From Subtercola lobariae (lineage in GTDB: Bacteria > Actinomycetota > Actinomycetes > Actinomycetales > Microbacteriaceae): a stretch of DNA of 64,000 nt. The stretch covers positions 558,001-622,000 of the forward strand of contig NZ_BMGP01000001.1 of the NCBI RefSeq assembly GCF_014640255.1, written 5' to 3'. Numbering within the stretch: position 1 is the first letter of the stretch; each line of letters begins with the position of its first letter. Below, piece by piece: positions 34,034 to 44,771 of the stretch. The position numbers and the translations under genes are program-made. The notes beneath the pieces are model-generated. The model searched no databases and was not told where the DNA came from. It worked only from the letters and a program-made list of their open reading frames with translations.

Positions 34034-35638
34034 GTGCCCTATGCCGGGCATCGAGATGAACAAGGATGCGCTATCTCTTCTGAAACTACTCCCGACGACG
34101 CGAGCGGCACCTACTCGCTCGTGGTCGTGTCGAACCGATTGCCTGTCGACAAAGTGGTCGCAGCCGACGGTTCTGAGAGTTGGCGGGCATCTCCGGGCGG
34201 CCTCGTAACGGCCCTCGAACCAGTGATGCGCGAGAGCGATGGAGCCTGGGTCGGCTGGGCCGGCGTCGCCGGCGATCACTCCGAGCCGTTCGAGAACGAC
34301 GGCATCTCGATCGTGCCGGTTTCGCTCAGCGCCGAAGACGTGGAGTTCTACTACGAGGGCTTCTCGAACGACACGCTCTGGCCGCTCTACCACGACGTCA
34401 TCGCGCCGCCCACGTACCACCGCGATTGGTGGGATTCCTACCTGATCGTGAATCAGCGGTTCGCAGACGCGGCAGCGGCTGTTGCAGCCCAGGGCGCCAC
34501 GGTGTGGGTGCAGGATTACCAACTGCAGCTGGTTCCGAAGATGCTGCGCGAGAGCCGCCCCGATCTCGTCATCGGGTTCTTCAACCATATTCCGTTTCCG
34601 GCATATGGCATCTTTTCCCAGCTGCCGTGGCGAACGCAGATCGTCGAGGGTCTGCTCGGTGCCGATGTCATCGGTTTTCAAAGAGTCGCAGACGCCGGCA
34701 ATTTCAGCCGAGCGGTTCGGCGTCTCACCGGGTACACCACCAAAGGCGCCACCATCGAGGTGCCCATCGAAGACGAGGCCGAGGTTCAAGGCAACCCACT
34801 TCGCGCCAAAGTCTCTCGCCGTGGGCACCAGGTTCGCACGGTGACGGCCCGCGCTTTTCCCATCTCGATCGACGCCGCGAGCTTCGAAGAGCTGGCGCAC
34901 AGGCCCGAGATTCAGGCCCGGGCCCGCGAGATCAGGCAAGAACTCGGCGACCCCGAGATCGTGATGCTGGGCGTCGACCGCCTCGATTACACGAAGGGCA
35001 TCGGCCACCGACTGAAGGCCTACGGTGAGCTGCTCGCCGAGGGCAAGATCAGTGTGGCCGATGCGAGCCTGGTTCAGGTGGCCAGCCCGAGTCGTGAACG
35101 TGTGCAGACCTACATGACTCTGCGAGACGAGATCGAGCTGACGGTCGGCCGCATCAACGGTGACTTCAGCACCATCAGCCACACGGCCATCAGTTACTTG
35201 CACCAGGGTCGCCCTCGCGACGAGATGGTGGCGCTTTATCTCGCGGCCGACATCATGCTGGTCACCGCGCTTCGAGACGGCATGAACCTCGTCGCCAAGG
35301 AGTATGTGGCCACCCGCTTCGACAACGACGGCGTTCTCGTGCTGAGCGAGTTCGCCGGTGCAGCAGACGAACTCAAGGCCGCGCTGCTCGTCAATCCGCA
35401 CGACATCGAGGGGCTCAAAGAGGCCATCTTGCGTGCCATGCAGATGCCGCGGCACGAGCGTTCGCGCCGCATGCGATCGCTTCGCAAGCGGGTCAAAGAG
35501 CACGACGTGGCGCGCTGGTCGAAGTCGTTTCTCGACGCCCTCGCCGACCAGACCCTGGCTCAGAGTTCGGCCGACGCGGCGGCAGCGGCTGACGAATCGG
35601 CCAGTGAATCAGCGAATGGCGGCGACGAGCAGTCGTGA
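34034..35638 (+). CDS. otsA: Trehalose-6-phosphate synthase (GT20)
   Basis: The 534-residue enzyme joins UDP-glucose and glucose-6-phosphate to trehalose-6-phosphate. GT20 hallmarks are VVVSNRLPV, WVQDYQLQLVPKMLRE, GFFNHIPFPAYGIFSQLPWR, GVDRLDYTKGIGHRL and DGMNLVAKEYVA. The start is uncertain. The frame is open from 33986, with GTG codons at 33986, 34007, 34019 and 34034. TACCGT at 34015-34020 is a likely -10 that places the transcript start near 34027, so 34034 is preferred. AAGGA before an ATC codon (peptide SSETTPDD) is a further candidate. An Ala/Ser-rich tail ends the protein, which overlaps otsB by 4 bp. Confidence 0.93.
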   Translation: MPYAGHRDEQGCAISSETTPDDASGTYSLVVVSNRLPVDKVVAADGSESWRASPGGLVTALEPVMRESDGAWVGWAGVAGDHSEPFENDGISIVPVSLSAEDVEFYYEGFSNDTLWPLYHDVIAPPTYHRDWWDSYLIVNQRFADAAAAVAAQGATVWVQDYQLQLVPKMLRESRPDLVIGFFNHIPFPAYGIFSQLPWRTQIVEGLLGADVIGFQRVADAGNFSRAVRRLTGYTTKGATIEVPIEDEAEVQGNPLRAKVSRRGHQVRTVTARAFPISIDAASFEELAHRPEIQARAREIRQELGDPEIVMLGVDRLDYTKGIGHRLKAYGELLAEGKISVADASLVQVASPSRERVQTYMTLRDEIELTVGRINGDFSTISHTAISYLHQGRPRDEMVALYLAADIMLVTALRDGMNLVAKEYVATRFDNDGVLVLSEFAGAADELKAALLVNPHDIEGLKEAILRAMQMPRHERSRRMRSLRKRVKEHDVARWSKSFLDALADQTLAQSSADAAAAADESASESANGGDEQS

Positions 35639-36447
35639 GTGGCACGCTTGCGTCAACCCCGAGCATCCGCGACTCTGACGACAGCGCCGCACTCGTCGAC
35701 AAGCTCACCCTGCTGAGCCGCGAATCGAAACTGCTGGTCGCGCTCGACTTCGACGGCACGCTTGCTCCCGAAGTGGATGATCCGCAGCACGCCCGCGCCC
35801 TGCCCGAGGCTCGCGCGGCTCTCTTACGCCTGCTCGCGCTGCCCAACACCCGCGTCGCGCTCATCTCCGGGCGCGCGATGGCCAGCTTGGAGCACGTCGC
35901 GAACGTTCCCGATTCGGTGCTGCTGGTGGGCTCGCACGGGGTGGAGTTTCGGCTCGACAGCCCCGACACGACGCTCGACCTCAACACCGTCGAGCTCGAG
36001 CAGGTCGAAGCGCTTAGCGACGTGCTCGAAGACGTAGCGGCCGGGCTCGACCAGGTGTGGGTCGAACAGAAGCCCGCCGGTTTTGCGCTGCACACCCGTC
36101 TGGCGACCGAGAAAGACAGCCGCATTGCGCACATGCAGGCGCTCAGCGAGACGCAAGCCGAGATCGCCGGGCTCACGGTTCGTGAGGGCAAGAACGTCAT
36201 CGAGTTCTCGGTGCGCAGCGCCACTAAGGGTGAGGCGCTGCTGCACCTGAAGGAGTACACCAAGGCGACCGCCGTCTTCTACGCCGGCGACGACGTCACC
36301 GACGAAGACGCTTTCGCGGTGCTGCGCCCGCACGACTTCGGCCTCAAAAGCGGCCCCGGCAAAACCATCGCCGAGTTTCGCGTGGCCGACCCCCGCGAGG
36401 TGGCCGGAGTCTTGACCCTGCTCGCGACCCTCCGCGCCCGCGCCTGA
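35635..36447 (+). CDS. otsB: Trehalose-6-phosphate phosphatase (HAD family)
   Basis: The 270-residue phosphatase hydrolyses trehalose-6-phosphate to trehalose. HAD motif I is LDFDGTLAP with nucleophile Asp38 and Asp40. Motif II is VALISGR, the cap domain lies at about 115-205, and motif IV is YAGDDVTDEDAF. It starts with GTG overlapping the otsA stop, so the two enzymes are made together and form the complete OtsAB trehalose pathway. Confidence 0.95.
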   Translation: MSGTLASTPSIRDSDDSAALVDKLTLLSRESKLLVALDFDGTLAPEVDDPQHARALPEARAALLRLLALPNTRVALISGRAMASLEHVANVPDSVLLVGSHGVEFRLDSPDTTLDLNTVELEQVEALSDVLEDVAAGLDQVWVEQKPAGFALHTRLATEKDSRIAHMQALSETQAEIAGLTVREGKNVIEFSVRSATKGEALLHLKEYTKATAVFYAGDDVTDEDAFAVLRPHDFGLKSGPGKTIAEFRVADPREVAGVLTLLATLRARA

Positions 36448-36476
36448 CGCCCCACCCCCACCCGCCCCCACACATG

Positions 36477-36526
36477 GATCACGAAAATCGCCCTTCGCGG
36501 CGGGGCTTAGGGCGGATTTTGTGATC
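36477..36526. terminator. Convergent-gene hairpin with GATCACGAAAA/TTTTGTGATC arms (copy 1)
   Basis: The left arm 36477-36494 (GATCACGAAAATCGCCCT) pairs with 36509-36526 with a one-base bulge on each side. A-rich and T-rich segments flank the GC core on both strands, as in bidirectional terminators. The last base is the first base of the cyclase stop region. The outer arms are the same as in the hairpin at 43080-43127. Confidence 0.7.
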
Positions 36527-37521
36527 TAGCTGATCTGTACCGCGTTACGGCCGGTCGATTTGGCCCGGTAGAGCGCGCGGTCGGCGTCGAGCATGACGGC
36601 GTCGAGTGTGTCGGTGCGCCGCTGGATGGCGCCGCCGACGCTCACCGTCGTAGGCGGGGTGACACCGAGTTCGGCGATAGCCGCCCGAAGCCGTTCCGCC
36701 ACGGCCTGCAGTTCAGACTTGCCGGTCACGATGGTGAACACCGAGAACTCGTCGCCGCCGACCCGCACGCAGAGGTCGCTGTTTCGAGTTGCTTTGATCA
36801 GGGCATCCGCTGTGACCTTCAGCACATCGTCGCCCACAAGGTGGCCGTACGTGTCGTTGACCCGCTTGAAGTGGTCGAGGTCGAGCACGAGGCACCCCAG
36901 GTGCTGGTCGGTGCGTTCGGCCAAAGCGCTCATCAGCGGAACGTTGAGCTCCATGCTGCGTCGGTTGGCGAGCCCGGTGAGTGCGTCGGCCAGCGAAAGC
37001 GCAACGGCTTCGTCGCGCGCCGCCTGCAGCGACTGCCGCAGTACGAGAACCACAAGAATCGTGATGAGCATAAGCGCTATGAAGATGAGGCTCGCCACGA
37101 CCGGAATCGACGAGCGCACGATGATGACCAGCACGCCGAGAATCGTGCAGGCGATGCTGAAACCCAGGGCCATGCGCACGTAAAGAAAGGCCGATGCTGC
37201 AACCGCGATGCCGAGAAAGACGAACGCGGTGATGGTTCCGATGGCGGCAGGCTGAATCGTTATGCCGATCAACGCCGTCAAGATCATGGTCAGCGCCATC
37301 ACCCGCAGGGTGAAATACCCGGTTGCACGCTTGGTGAACCGTGCCACTACCCAGACCCCGACGCCGGCGATGGCACCGAGTACGACGAACGCGCGAACCC
37401 ACTCGGGGTCGAAGTCGGCGGTGAGCGCCAGAACGAGCAGCGACAGCGCTCCGGGAATCGCCACGATCTGCAGGCTGAGCGAGCGTAACTGCCTCGGAGT
37501 GCGGTTCGCGAACGACTTCAC
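36526..37521 (-). CDS. Membrane diguanylate cyclase (GGDEF)
   Basis: The 331-residue protein from the GTG at 37521 has five or six hydrophobic helices (about 15-155). A GGDEF domain follows (about 170-331), with SLADALTGLANRR, DLDHFKRVNDTYGHLVGD and an intact GGDEF at 255-259. RNSD at 246-249 is the inhibitory I-site, correctly placed five residues before GGDEF. It should make cyclic di-GMP and be product-inhibited. The membrane part is an unknown sensor. The frame is open to 37917, but that part overlaps ilvD and its promoter. GGAAGG lies about 10 nt before the GTG. Confidence 0.88.
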   Translation of the reverse strand: MKSFANRTPRQLRSLSLQIVAIPGALSLLVLALTADFDPEWVRAFVVLGAIAGVGVWVVARFTKRATGYFTLRVMALTMILTALIGITIQPAAIGTITAFVFLGIAVAASAFLYVRMALGFSIACTILGVLVIIVRSSIPVVASLIFIALMLITILVVLVLRQSLQAARDEAVALSLADALTGLANRRSMELNVPLMSALAERTDQHLGCLVLDLDHFKRVNDTYGHLVGDDVLKVTADALIKATRNSDLCVRVGGDEFSVFTIVTGKSELQAVAERLRAAIAELGVTPPTTVSVGGAIQRRTDTLDAVMLDADRALYRAKSTGRNAVQIS

Positions 37522-37620
37522 GTATGAGCTGCCTTCCCTGACCAGGTCGCCGGCCAGTGACGTACCCCTAACCGTAGCAAGAGTGGCGGTTGCCGGAGCA
37601 AGAGCACCCTCCGCTCGTTC

Positions 37621-37626
37621 TAGACT
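37621..37626 (+). promoter_or_regulatory. -10 element (TAGACT) of a leaderless promoter for ilvD
   Basis: The hexamer lies 6 nt before the ATG at 37633, and no ribosome-binding sequence is present. Confidence 0.5.
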
Positions 37627-37632
37627 CGTAAC

Positions 37633-39327
37633 ATGCCCGAAATAGACATGAAGCCGCGTTCGCGCGTCGTCACCGACGGAATCGAAGCCACCACCTCGCG
37701 CGGAATGCTGCGCGCGGTCGGTATGGGCGACGCCGACTGGGAGAAGCCGCAGATCGGTATTGCGAGCTCGTGGAACGAGATCACCCCGTGCAACCTCTCG
37801 CTCGACCGCCTCGCGCAGGCCTCGAAAGAGGGCGTTCACTCGGGCGGCGGGTACCCGCTGCAGTTCGGCACCATTTCCGTCTCCGACGGCATCTCGATGG
37901 GCCACGAAGGCATGCACTTCTCGCTCGTCTCGCGCGAGGTCATCGCCGACTCCGTCGAAACGGTCATGCAGGCCGAGCGACTGGATGGCTCAGTTCTGCT
38001 CGCCGGCTGTGACAAGTCGCTGCCCGGCATGCTGATGGCGGCCGCGCGGCTCGACCTCGCGAGCGTGTTTCTCTACGCCGGCTCCATCGCACCCGGCTGG
38101 GTGAAACTGTCAGACGGCACCGAGAAAGACATCACCATCATCGACTCGTTCGAGGCCGTCGGCGGCGTGAAGGCCGGCACCATGAGCGAGGCCGACGCCA
38201 AGCGCATCGAGTGTGCGTTCGCGCCCGGCGAAGGCGCGTGCGGCGGCATGTACACGGCGAACACCATGGCAAGCGTCGCTGAGGCACTCGGAATGAGCCT
38301 GCCCGGCAGTGCATCCCCTGCCAGCGCAGACCGCCGCCGTGACTACTACGCACACCGGTCGGGCGAGGCCGTGGTGAACATGCTGCGCCTCGGCATCACG
38401 ACCCGCGACATCCTCACCAAAGACGCCTTCGAGAACGCCATCGCCGTCGCCATGGCGCTCGGCGGTTCGACCAACGTCATTCTGCACCTGCTCGCCATCG
38501 CGTACGAGGCCGAGGTCGACCTCAGCATCGACGACTTCAACCGCATCGGCGACACCATTCCGCACCTCGCCGATATGAAGCCGTTCGGCCAGTACGTGAT
38601 GAACGACCTCGACCGTCACGGCGGCCTGCCGGTGCTCATGAAGGCGCTGCTGGATGCCGGGCTGCTGCACGGCGACGCGCTCACCGTTACGGGCAAGACT
38701 CTCGCCGAGAACCTCGCCGAACTCGACATCCCCGCGCTCGACGGCAACGTGCTGCGCAAGCTCGACAACCCCATCCACCCCACCGGCGGCCTGACCGTGC
38801 TCAAGGGTTCGCTGGCGCCCGAGGGCGGCGTCGTGAAGACGGCCGGTTTCGACGCCAGCGTGTTCGAAGGCCCCGCGAAGGTCTTCGAACGTGAGCGCGC
38901 GGCGATGGATGCTCTGACCAACGGTGACATCAAGCACGGCGACGTCGTGGTGATTCGCTATGAGGGCCCCAAGGGCGGCCCCGGAATGCGCGAAATGCTA
39001 GCCATCACGGCTGCCATCAAGGGCGCGGGGCTCGGCAAAGATGTACTACTCTTGACAGACGGACGATTCTCGGGCGGCACAACCGGCCTGTGCATCGGCC
39101 ACATAGCACCCGAAGCGGTCGACGCAGGTCCGATTGCCTTCGTGCGCGATGGTGATCTGATACGGGTCGATATCGCAGCTCGCTCGCTCGACCTACTTGT
39201 CGAACCCGCTGAGCTTGCAGCCCGCCGTGAAGGCTGGGCTCCGCTACCTCCGCGCTATACCCGTGGCGTTCTGGCCAAATACTCCAAGCTCGTGCACTCA
39301 GCCGCTGAGGGTGCGATCACCGGGTAA
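37633..39327 (+). CDS. ilvD: Dihydroxy-acid dehydratase
   Basis: The 564-residue iron-sulfur enzyme makes 2-oxo acids from 2,3-dihydroxy acids in valine, leucine and isoleucine synthesis. Cluster cysteines are Cys53 (NEITPCNLS), Cys126 ([11 protein letters not shown]) and Cys203 ([12 protein letters not shown]). The C-terminal barrel shows [21 protein letters not shown]. It precedes ilvB by 89 bp in the same direction and likely belongs to the same regulon, though it has its own promoter. Confidence 0.97.
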   Translation: MPEIDMKPRSRVVTDGIEATTSRGMLRAVGMGDADWEKPQIGIASSWNEITPCNLSLDRLAQASKEGVHSGGGYPLQFGTISVSDGISMGHEGMHFSLVSREVIADSVETVMQAERLDGSVLLAGCDKSLPGMLMAAARLDLASVFLYAGSIAPGWVKLSDGTEKDITIIDSFEAVGGVKAGTMSEADAKRIECAFAPGEGACGGMYTANTMASVAEALGMSLPGSASPASADRRRDYYAHRSGEAVVNMLRLGITTRDILTKDAFENAIAVAMALGGSTNVILHLLAIAYEAEVDLSIDDFNRIGDTIPHLADMKPFGQYVMNDLDRHGGLPVLMKALLDAGLLHGDALTVTGKTLAENLAELDIPALDGNVLRKLDNPIHPTGGLTVLKGSLAPEGGVVKTAGFDASVFEGPAKVFERERAAMDALTNGDIKHGDVVVIRYEGPKGGPGMREMLAITAAIKGAGLGKDVLLLTDGRFSGGTTGLCIGHIAPEAVDAGPIAFVRDGDLIRVDIAARSLDLLVEPAELAARREGWAPLPPRYTRGVLAKYSKLVHSAAEGAITG

Positions 39328-39416
39328 CGGCCTCACCAGGTTGCCTCACCCGCACTCGCCTTCGGGCTGGGCGCGAAACGGCAACACCTCGCTTGCGATT
39401 AATAGGATTTCTTCTT

Positions 39417-41312
39417 ATGACCACGGAATCTCTTCCCGTGCCCTCGAATACCCGCACGCCCTCGCGCGCACCCGCGCCGAAGGCCCAACCCGAAGTTCTC
39501 ACCGGATCGGGCGCCATTCTGCGCTCGCTCGAGATGCTGGGCGTGAAAGACGTCTTCGGCATTCCCGGTGGCGCCATCATGCCGTTCTACGACGAGCTCA
39601 TGTCATCGACGGCCATTCGGCACATCTTGACCCGCCACGAGCAGGGTGCCGGTCACGCTGCCGAGGGGTACGCGGCATCCACGGGCAAAGTGGGCGTCGC
39701 CATCGCCACCTCGGGCCCTGGCGCGACCAACCTCGTCACCGCCATCGCCGACGCTTACATGGATTCGGTTCCGCTGCTCTGCATCACCGGCCAGGTCTTT
39801 TCGCACCTGATGGGCACCGACGGTTTTCAAGAGGTCGACATCGTGGGCATCACCATGCCCATCACCAAGCACTCCTTCTTGGTGACGCGCCCCGAAGACG
39901 TGCCGGCCACCATCGCGGCGGCGTACCTCATCGCCTCGACCGGGCGCCCAGGCCCCGTGCTCGTCGACGTCACCAAAGACACCCAGCAGAACTCGGCGCC
40001 GTTCATCTGGCCGCCCAAGGTCGAACTGCCGGGCTACCGGCCGGTCACGAAGGCGCACGGCAAGCAGATTCTGGCTGCCGCCGCTCTGCTGGCAGAGGCC
40101 AAGCGCCCCGTCTTCTACGTGGGCGGCGGCGTCATTCGCGCCGAAGCATCGGCCGAGTTGCTGAAGCTCGCCGAGCTTACGGGTGTGCCCGTGGTCACCA
40201 CCCTGATGGCCCGCGGAGCCTTCCCCGACTCGCACCCGCAGGCGCTCGGGATGCCCGGAATGCACGGCACCGTACCCGCCGTTCTGGCGCTGCAAGAAAG
40301 CGACCTCATCGTGTCGCTCGGCGCGCGCTTCGACGACCGGGTCACGGGCAAGGTGAGCGAATTCGCGCCCGACGCCAAGATCGTGCACGTCGACATCGAC
40401 CCGGCCGAGATCTCGAAGATCCGGGTCGCTGATGTGCCGATCGTGGGCGACGCGAAAGAGGTCATCATCGATCTGACGTCGGCGTTCGCCGATCTCGCCG
40501 CCGCCGCTACTGCGATTGCTGCTGCCGAATCGGCCACTTCATCGCGTGCGGCTGGGGGCACGGCATCCACCGCGCCCGCCGCTGGCGTGCCCGAGCTGGC
40601 TGACTGGTGGGATCGCCTGCGCGAACTCAAGCGCCAATACCCGCTCGGCTACGACGAGCCCGAAGACGGCCTGCTTTCGCCGCAGTACGTCATCGAGCGC
40701 ATCGGCCAGATCACGGGCCCCGAGGGCATCATCGCCTCGGGCGTCGGTCAGCATCAGATGTGGGCCGCGCAGTTCATCAAGTACGAGCGCCCGAACGCGT
40801 GGCTGAACTCCGGCGGCGCCGGAACCATGGGCTACGGCGTGCCTGCCGCCATGGGCGCGAAGGTCGCCAACCCCGACCGCACGGTGTGGGCGATCGACGG
40901 CGACGGCTGCTTTCAGATGACCAACCAAGAGCTGGCCACCTGCACCATCAACAAGATTCCGATCAAGGTCGCCATCATCAACAACTCGTCGCTCGGTATG
41001 GTGCGGCAGTGGCAGACGCTGTTCTACGACGGCCGCCACAGCTTCACCGACCTCAACACGGGCGACGGAACCATCATGATTCCCGACTTCGTGAAGATGG
41101 CCGACGCCTACGGTGCTCTCGGTATTCGTGTCACCAAGAAAGAAGACGTGGATGCCGCGATCAAGCTCGCCATCGAAACAAACGACCGCCCCGTGGTGAT
41201 CGACTTCGTGGTCAGCCGTGACGCCATGGTCTGGCCGATGGTGCCGCAGGGGCTCAGCAACTCAGCGGTGCAGTACGCCCGCGAGCACGCCCCCGAGTGG
41301 GAAGAGGAGTAG
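39417..41312 (+). CDS. ilvB: Acetolactate synthase, large subunit
   Basis: The 631-residue ThDP enzyme condenses two pyruvates, or pyruvate and 2-oxobutyrate. Motifs are the catalytic Glu region [26 protein letters not shown] and the ThDP motif [14 protein letters not shown] ending [13 protein letters not shown]. An Ala-rich linker (about 355-385) is longer than in many homologues. The ATG at 39417 follows TAGGAT. An upstream codon at 39393 has no ribosome site. The stop is 5 bp before ilvN. Confidence 0.96.
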   Translation: MTTESLPVPSNTRTPSRAPAPKAQPEVLTGSGAILRSLEMLGVKDVFGIPGGAIMPFYDELMSSTAIRHILTRHEQGAGHAAEGYAASTGKVGVAIATSGPGATNLVTAIADAYMDSVPLLCITGQVFSHLMGTDGFQEVDIVGITMPITKHSFLVTRPEDVPATIAAAYLIASTGRPGPVLVDVTKDTQQNSAPFIWPPKVELPGYRPVTKAHGKQILAAAALLAEAKRPVFYVGGGVIRAEASAELLKLAELTGVPVVTTLMARGAFPDSHPQALGMPGMHGTVPAVLALQESDLIVSLGARFDDRVTGKVSEFAPDAKIVHVDIDPAEISKIRVADVPIVGDAKEVIIDLTSAFADLAAAATAIAAAESATSSRAAGGTASTAPAAGVPELADWWDRLRELKRQYPLGYDEPEDGLLSPQYVIERIGQITGPEGIIASGVGQHQMWAAQFIKYERPNAWLNSGGAGTMGYGVPAAMGAKVANPDRTVWAIDGDGCFQMTNQELATCTINKIPIKVAIINNSSLGMVRQWQTLFYDGRHSFTDLNTGDGTIMIPDFVKMADAYGALGIRVTKKEDVDAAIKLAIETNDRPVVIDFVVSRDAMVWPMVPQGLSNSAVQYAREHAPEWEEE

Positions 41313-41317
41313 GCGCC

Positions 41318-41827
41318 ATGAGTCACCACGTTCTGTCACTTCTCGTCGAAGACAAACCCGGTCTGCTGACGCGCGTCGCCGGGCTTTTTGCCCGCCGCGG
41401 CTTCAACATCGAGTCGCTCGCTGTGGGCACCAGCGAAATCGAGGGGCTCTCGCGCATCACCGTTGTGGTCGATGTGGATGAACTGCCGCTCGAGCAGGTC
41501 ACGAAGCAGCTCAACAAACTGGTCAACGTGATCAAGATCGTCGAACTCGACCAGGCGCAGTCGGTGCAGCGCGAGCACCTGCTTGTGAAGGTTCGGGTCG
41601 ACAACTCCACCCGTTCGCATGTTCTCGAGGCCGTGAACCTGTTCCGCGCTCGCGTCGTGGATGTGTCGACGGATGCTCTGGTGATCGAGGTCACCGGCGA
41701 CACCGGCAAGACGAACGCGTTCTTGCGGGTAGTCGAGCCGTACGGCATCAAAGAGCTGGCGCAATCGGGTCTGCTCGCCATCGGGCGCGGCAGCAAGTCG
41801 ATCACCGAGCGCGTCTATAAGAATTGA
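41318..41827 (+). CDS. ilvN: Acetolactate synthase, small regulatory subunit
   Basis: The 169-residue protein has an N-terminal ACT domain (3-75; HHVLSLLVEDKPGLLTRVAGLFARRGFNIESLAVG) that binds valine. A C-terminal ALS_ss domain follows (85-165; LLVKVRVDNSTRSHVLEAVNLFRA). It activates IlvB and gives feedback inhibition. GAGGAG lies about 9 nt before the ATG. It is followed by a palindrome and ilvC. Confidence 0.96.
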   Translation: MSHHVLSLLVEDKPGLLTRVAGLFARRGFNIESLAVGTSEIEGLSRITVVVDVDELPLEQVTKQLNKLVNVIKIVELDQAQSVQREHLLVKVRVDNSTRSHVLEAVNLFRARVVDVSTDALVIEVTGDTGKTNAFLRVVEPYGIKELAQSGLLAIGRGSKSITERVYKN

Positions 41828-41828
41828 T

Positions 41829-41844
41829 CGGCCGCTAGCGGCCG
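41829..41844. promoter_or_regulatory. Perfect 16-bp palindrome between ilvN and ilvC
   Basis: CGGCCGCTAGCGGCCG starts 2 bp after the ilvN stop. It can form a very tight stem in RNA and may partly terminate the ilvBN message or stabilise its 3' end before ilvC, which starts 105 bp further on. Confidence 0.5.
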
Positions 41845-41931
41845 CATCGAATAAATCTTCGCTGAGCCAGCTGCGTGATCTTCACGTTCAAACCATTCGC
41901 CATCGAACTAACTCATTCGCAACACAACTAA

Positions 41932-43065
<1,134 letters not shown>

Positions 43066-43079
43066 CGTTCGTTTCTCGC

Positions 43080-43127
43080 GATCACGAAAAGTCCTCCAGA
43101 CCTCAGGTTGTGGAGGACTTTTGTGAT
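43080..43127. terminator. Convergent-gene hairpin with GATCACGAAAA/TTTTGTGAT arms (copy 2)
   Basis: ATCACGAAAAGTCCTCCA (43081-43098) pairs with TGGAGGACTTTTGTGAT (43111-43127) with one bulged C, around a 12-nt loop. It follows ilvC and faces the leftward gene that ends at 43138. Its outer arms equal those of the hairpin at 36477-36526, including the bulged base. Confidence 0.75.
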
Positions 43128-43137
43128 AGCGGGGGAA

Positions 43138-43515
43138 TTAGGGGTGGTGGGTGACGTTGGCGAGCAGGCCGAGGCGGGTGAGTTCGGAGCCCACAGCCTG
43201 GTCGAGCTCGGTGAAGACGTCGGCCGAACGTGAGACGCCGATCACGCCGCCCATCGCTCCGGCGCCGTTGGTGCGATTGAGGCGAGCCACGAGCTGGCCT
43301 TCGTAGTCGAAGAACTGCATCTGGTACTCGAGCCGCTGATTGCTCTTGCCCGCGAACGCGCCGAGCCACACCGTGGCGCTCACGCTGCCGCGCGTGACAC
43401 TCCAGCCGCCGAGTGGCGAGGTCGCCACCTCGAAGCCCTGCGACCGTAGCGCCGCCGCCAGAACGTTGCGGGCCGAATCGTGATCGCCCGTGATGAAGTA
43501 GTCGACCGCCGTCAT
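43138..43515 (-). CDS. Conserved hypothetical protein, 125 residues
   Basis: From the ATG at 43515 the protein reads MTAVDYFITGDHDSARNVLAAALRSQGFEV and later LGGWSVTRGSVSATVWLGAF and FFDYEGQLVARLNR. It looks like a small soluble alpha-beta protein without signal peptide. The frame is open to 43737 but that part overlaps the divergent gene. TACGAT (43522-43527) lies 6 nt before the ATG, suggesting leaderless expression. No family is recognised. Confidence 0.7.
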   Translation of the reverse strand: MTAVDYFITGDHDSARNVLAAALRSQGFEVATSPLGGWSVTRGSVSATVWLGAFAGKSNQRLEYQMQFFDYEGQLVARLNRTNGAGAMGGVIGVSRSADVFTELDQAVGSELTRLGLLANVTHHP

Positions 43516-43521
43516 GGCCCC

Positions 43522-43527
43522 ATCGTA
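43522..43527 (-). promoter_or_regulatory. -10 element (TACGAT) of a leaderless promoter
   Basis: The hexamer is 6 nt before the ATG at 43515 on the minus strand and decides the start within a longer open frame. Confidence 0.5.
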
Positions 43528-43618
43528 CCGATGCGCCGGCATGAGGTGCCATGACACCGGCTGCGGGAGCGGCGACGGGTGCGCGGTTGTGAAGCGCCGG
43601 TGTACCGCCGCCAGCAGG

Positions 43619-43624
43619 TAACCT
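43619..43624 (+). promoter_or_regulatory. -10 element (TAACCT) of a leaderless promoter
   Basis: The hexamer is 6 nt before the ATG at 43631. Confidence 0.5.
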
Positions 43625-43630
43625 GAAGTC

Positions 43631-44299
43631 ATGAAACGCGGCCCCGACGACGACGCACTCAGCTGGGGTGACGAGAGCGACCCGACGTACGTCGCACCCG
43701 ACCTCGCTGACGACGACCCCGCGGATGACGACCTCACCGAGGTCGATCGAGCCGACGTTGGTCACGACTCCGCGGAGCCGGCCGACGACGCGACGGGTGC
43801 GGGCGAGCAGCCGATCGAAGACGCGACGAGCGTGGGTGTCGAGCCGGTGAAACAGGATGCTGCGGGCTCGCCCCGTTGGGCATCCGGAGCCGCACCGACA
43901 GCAGAGGTCGTCGAAGCGAACCGTGTGGCCGTCAGCGACGCGAAAGTCAGGCAGGCCGACGCGGCCGAAGACGCGGCGGTTGAGGATGAACTCGCCGACG
44001 CCGAAGAGGCCAGCGCGCAGCTGAGCTCGGCCGCCCTCATCACCTTCGGGGTGGTCGGCGGCGTCTTCTTTCTCTACACGATCGGGTGGCTGGTTGCGTT
44101 CATTCGTAATCCGCTGCATCCGGGCGGATTCGCAGAGGTCTGGCAAGACGTTCAAGGTGTTGCCGCCATTGCCGCTCCGGCTCTGTGGTTCTTGGTGACG
44201 CTGCTGCTCGCGGCTCGGCGGCGGGTGGCGGTTCGGTTGATCTGGTTGCTGGTGGGCATCGTCGTGGTGGTGCCCTGGCCCTTCATCTTGGGAGTGTGA
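43631..44299 (+). CDS. Membrane protein with long acidic N-terminus
   Basis: The 222-residue protein has about 130 residues of Asp/Glu/Ala-rich, probably disordered sequence (PDLADDDPADDDLTEVD). Helices follow at about 135-158, 173-192 and 200-220. No enzymatic motif is seen. The stop overlaps an alternative start of the next gene, so the two may be co-translated. Function is unknown. Confidence 0.7.
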   Translation: MKRGPDDDALSWGDESDPTYVAPDLADDDPADDDLTEVDRADVGHDSAEPADDATGAGEQPIEDATSVGVEPVKQDAAGSPRWASGAAPTAEVVEANRVAVSDAKVRQADAAEDAAVEDELADAEEASAQLSSAALITFGVVGGVFFLYTIGWLVAFIRNPLHPGGFAEVWQDVQGVAAIAAPALWFLVTLLLAARRRVAVRLIWLLVGIVVVVPWPFILGV

Positions 44300-44304
44300 G
44301 AGCT

Positions 44305-44712
44305 GTGACCGACGCCGAATCTACTGTGCCCGCATCCGCAGTGCCCGAAGCATCCGCAACGCCGGCAAAGCCCGAAGTGCGCTCCACAGCGAAGCGCCGC
44401 CGTGGCCGCGCCGGCTGGATCGTGGCCGTGGTGTTCGCGGTCTTCTACGCCTTCGACATCTTCGAGGCACTCTCGAACCTCGTGGGGGTTCTGCAGGCGT
44501 ACTCCGACGCCGGAGTCGCCCTGCCGACGCCCGCGCTGCTCACCATCATCGGCCAGATCGCTGCGCCCGTCGTGGTGTTTGTGCTTGCGCTGTGGGGTAC
44601 GAGACGGGCTCGCTCGGGTTCCGCCGTGCTCGTGTTTCTCGTGGGGTTCGCCGTGGTCGCCGTGATCACGCTCGACCTGCAGAGCGTGTTCCGCAGCCTG
44701 GTCGGGTTCTAG
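44305..44712 (+). CDS. Small membrane protein, second gene of the pair
   Basis: The 135-residue protein from the GTG at 44305 (alternative GTG 44296, overlapping the previous stop) has an Ala/Pro-rich N-terminus. A basic cluster (KRRRGRAGW) precedes three hydrophobic helices (about 38-58, 77-95 and 106-125). GGAG lies 10 nt upstream. No family is recognised. Tight spacing suggests that it acts with the upstream membrane protein. Confidence 0.7.
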   Translation: MTDAESTVPASAVPEASATPAKPEVRSTAKRRRGRAGWIVAVVFAVFYAFDIFEALSNLVGVLQAYSDAGVALPTPALLTIIGQIAAPVVVFVLALWGTRRARSGSAVLVFLVGFAVVAVITLDLQSVFRSLVGF

Positions 44713-44714
44713 CG

Positions 44715-44734
44715 GCACCGGCCTCACCCGGTGC
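44715..44734. terminator. Hairpin between convergent membrane genes
   Basis: GCACCGG (44715-44721) pairs perfectly with CCGGTGC (44728-44734) around a 6-nt loop, 3 bp after the stop at 44712. The DoxX gene converges from the other side. Confidence 0.5.
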
Positions 44735-44771
44735 GCCATCGCCACGCGAATCGCTGACCCATAGCGAGCTT

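Noticed and set aside
39328-39416. Leader peptide or attenuator before ilvB
   Set aside because: The 89-bp gap shows no run of Val, Leu or Ile codons and no alternative hairpins of the attenuator type.
39197-40432. 411-codon frame overlapping the end of ilvD and most of the first half of ilvB
   Set aside because: It is the +1 shadow of the clearly conserved ilvB, and its sequence is Arg/His-rich and unlike any family.
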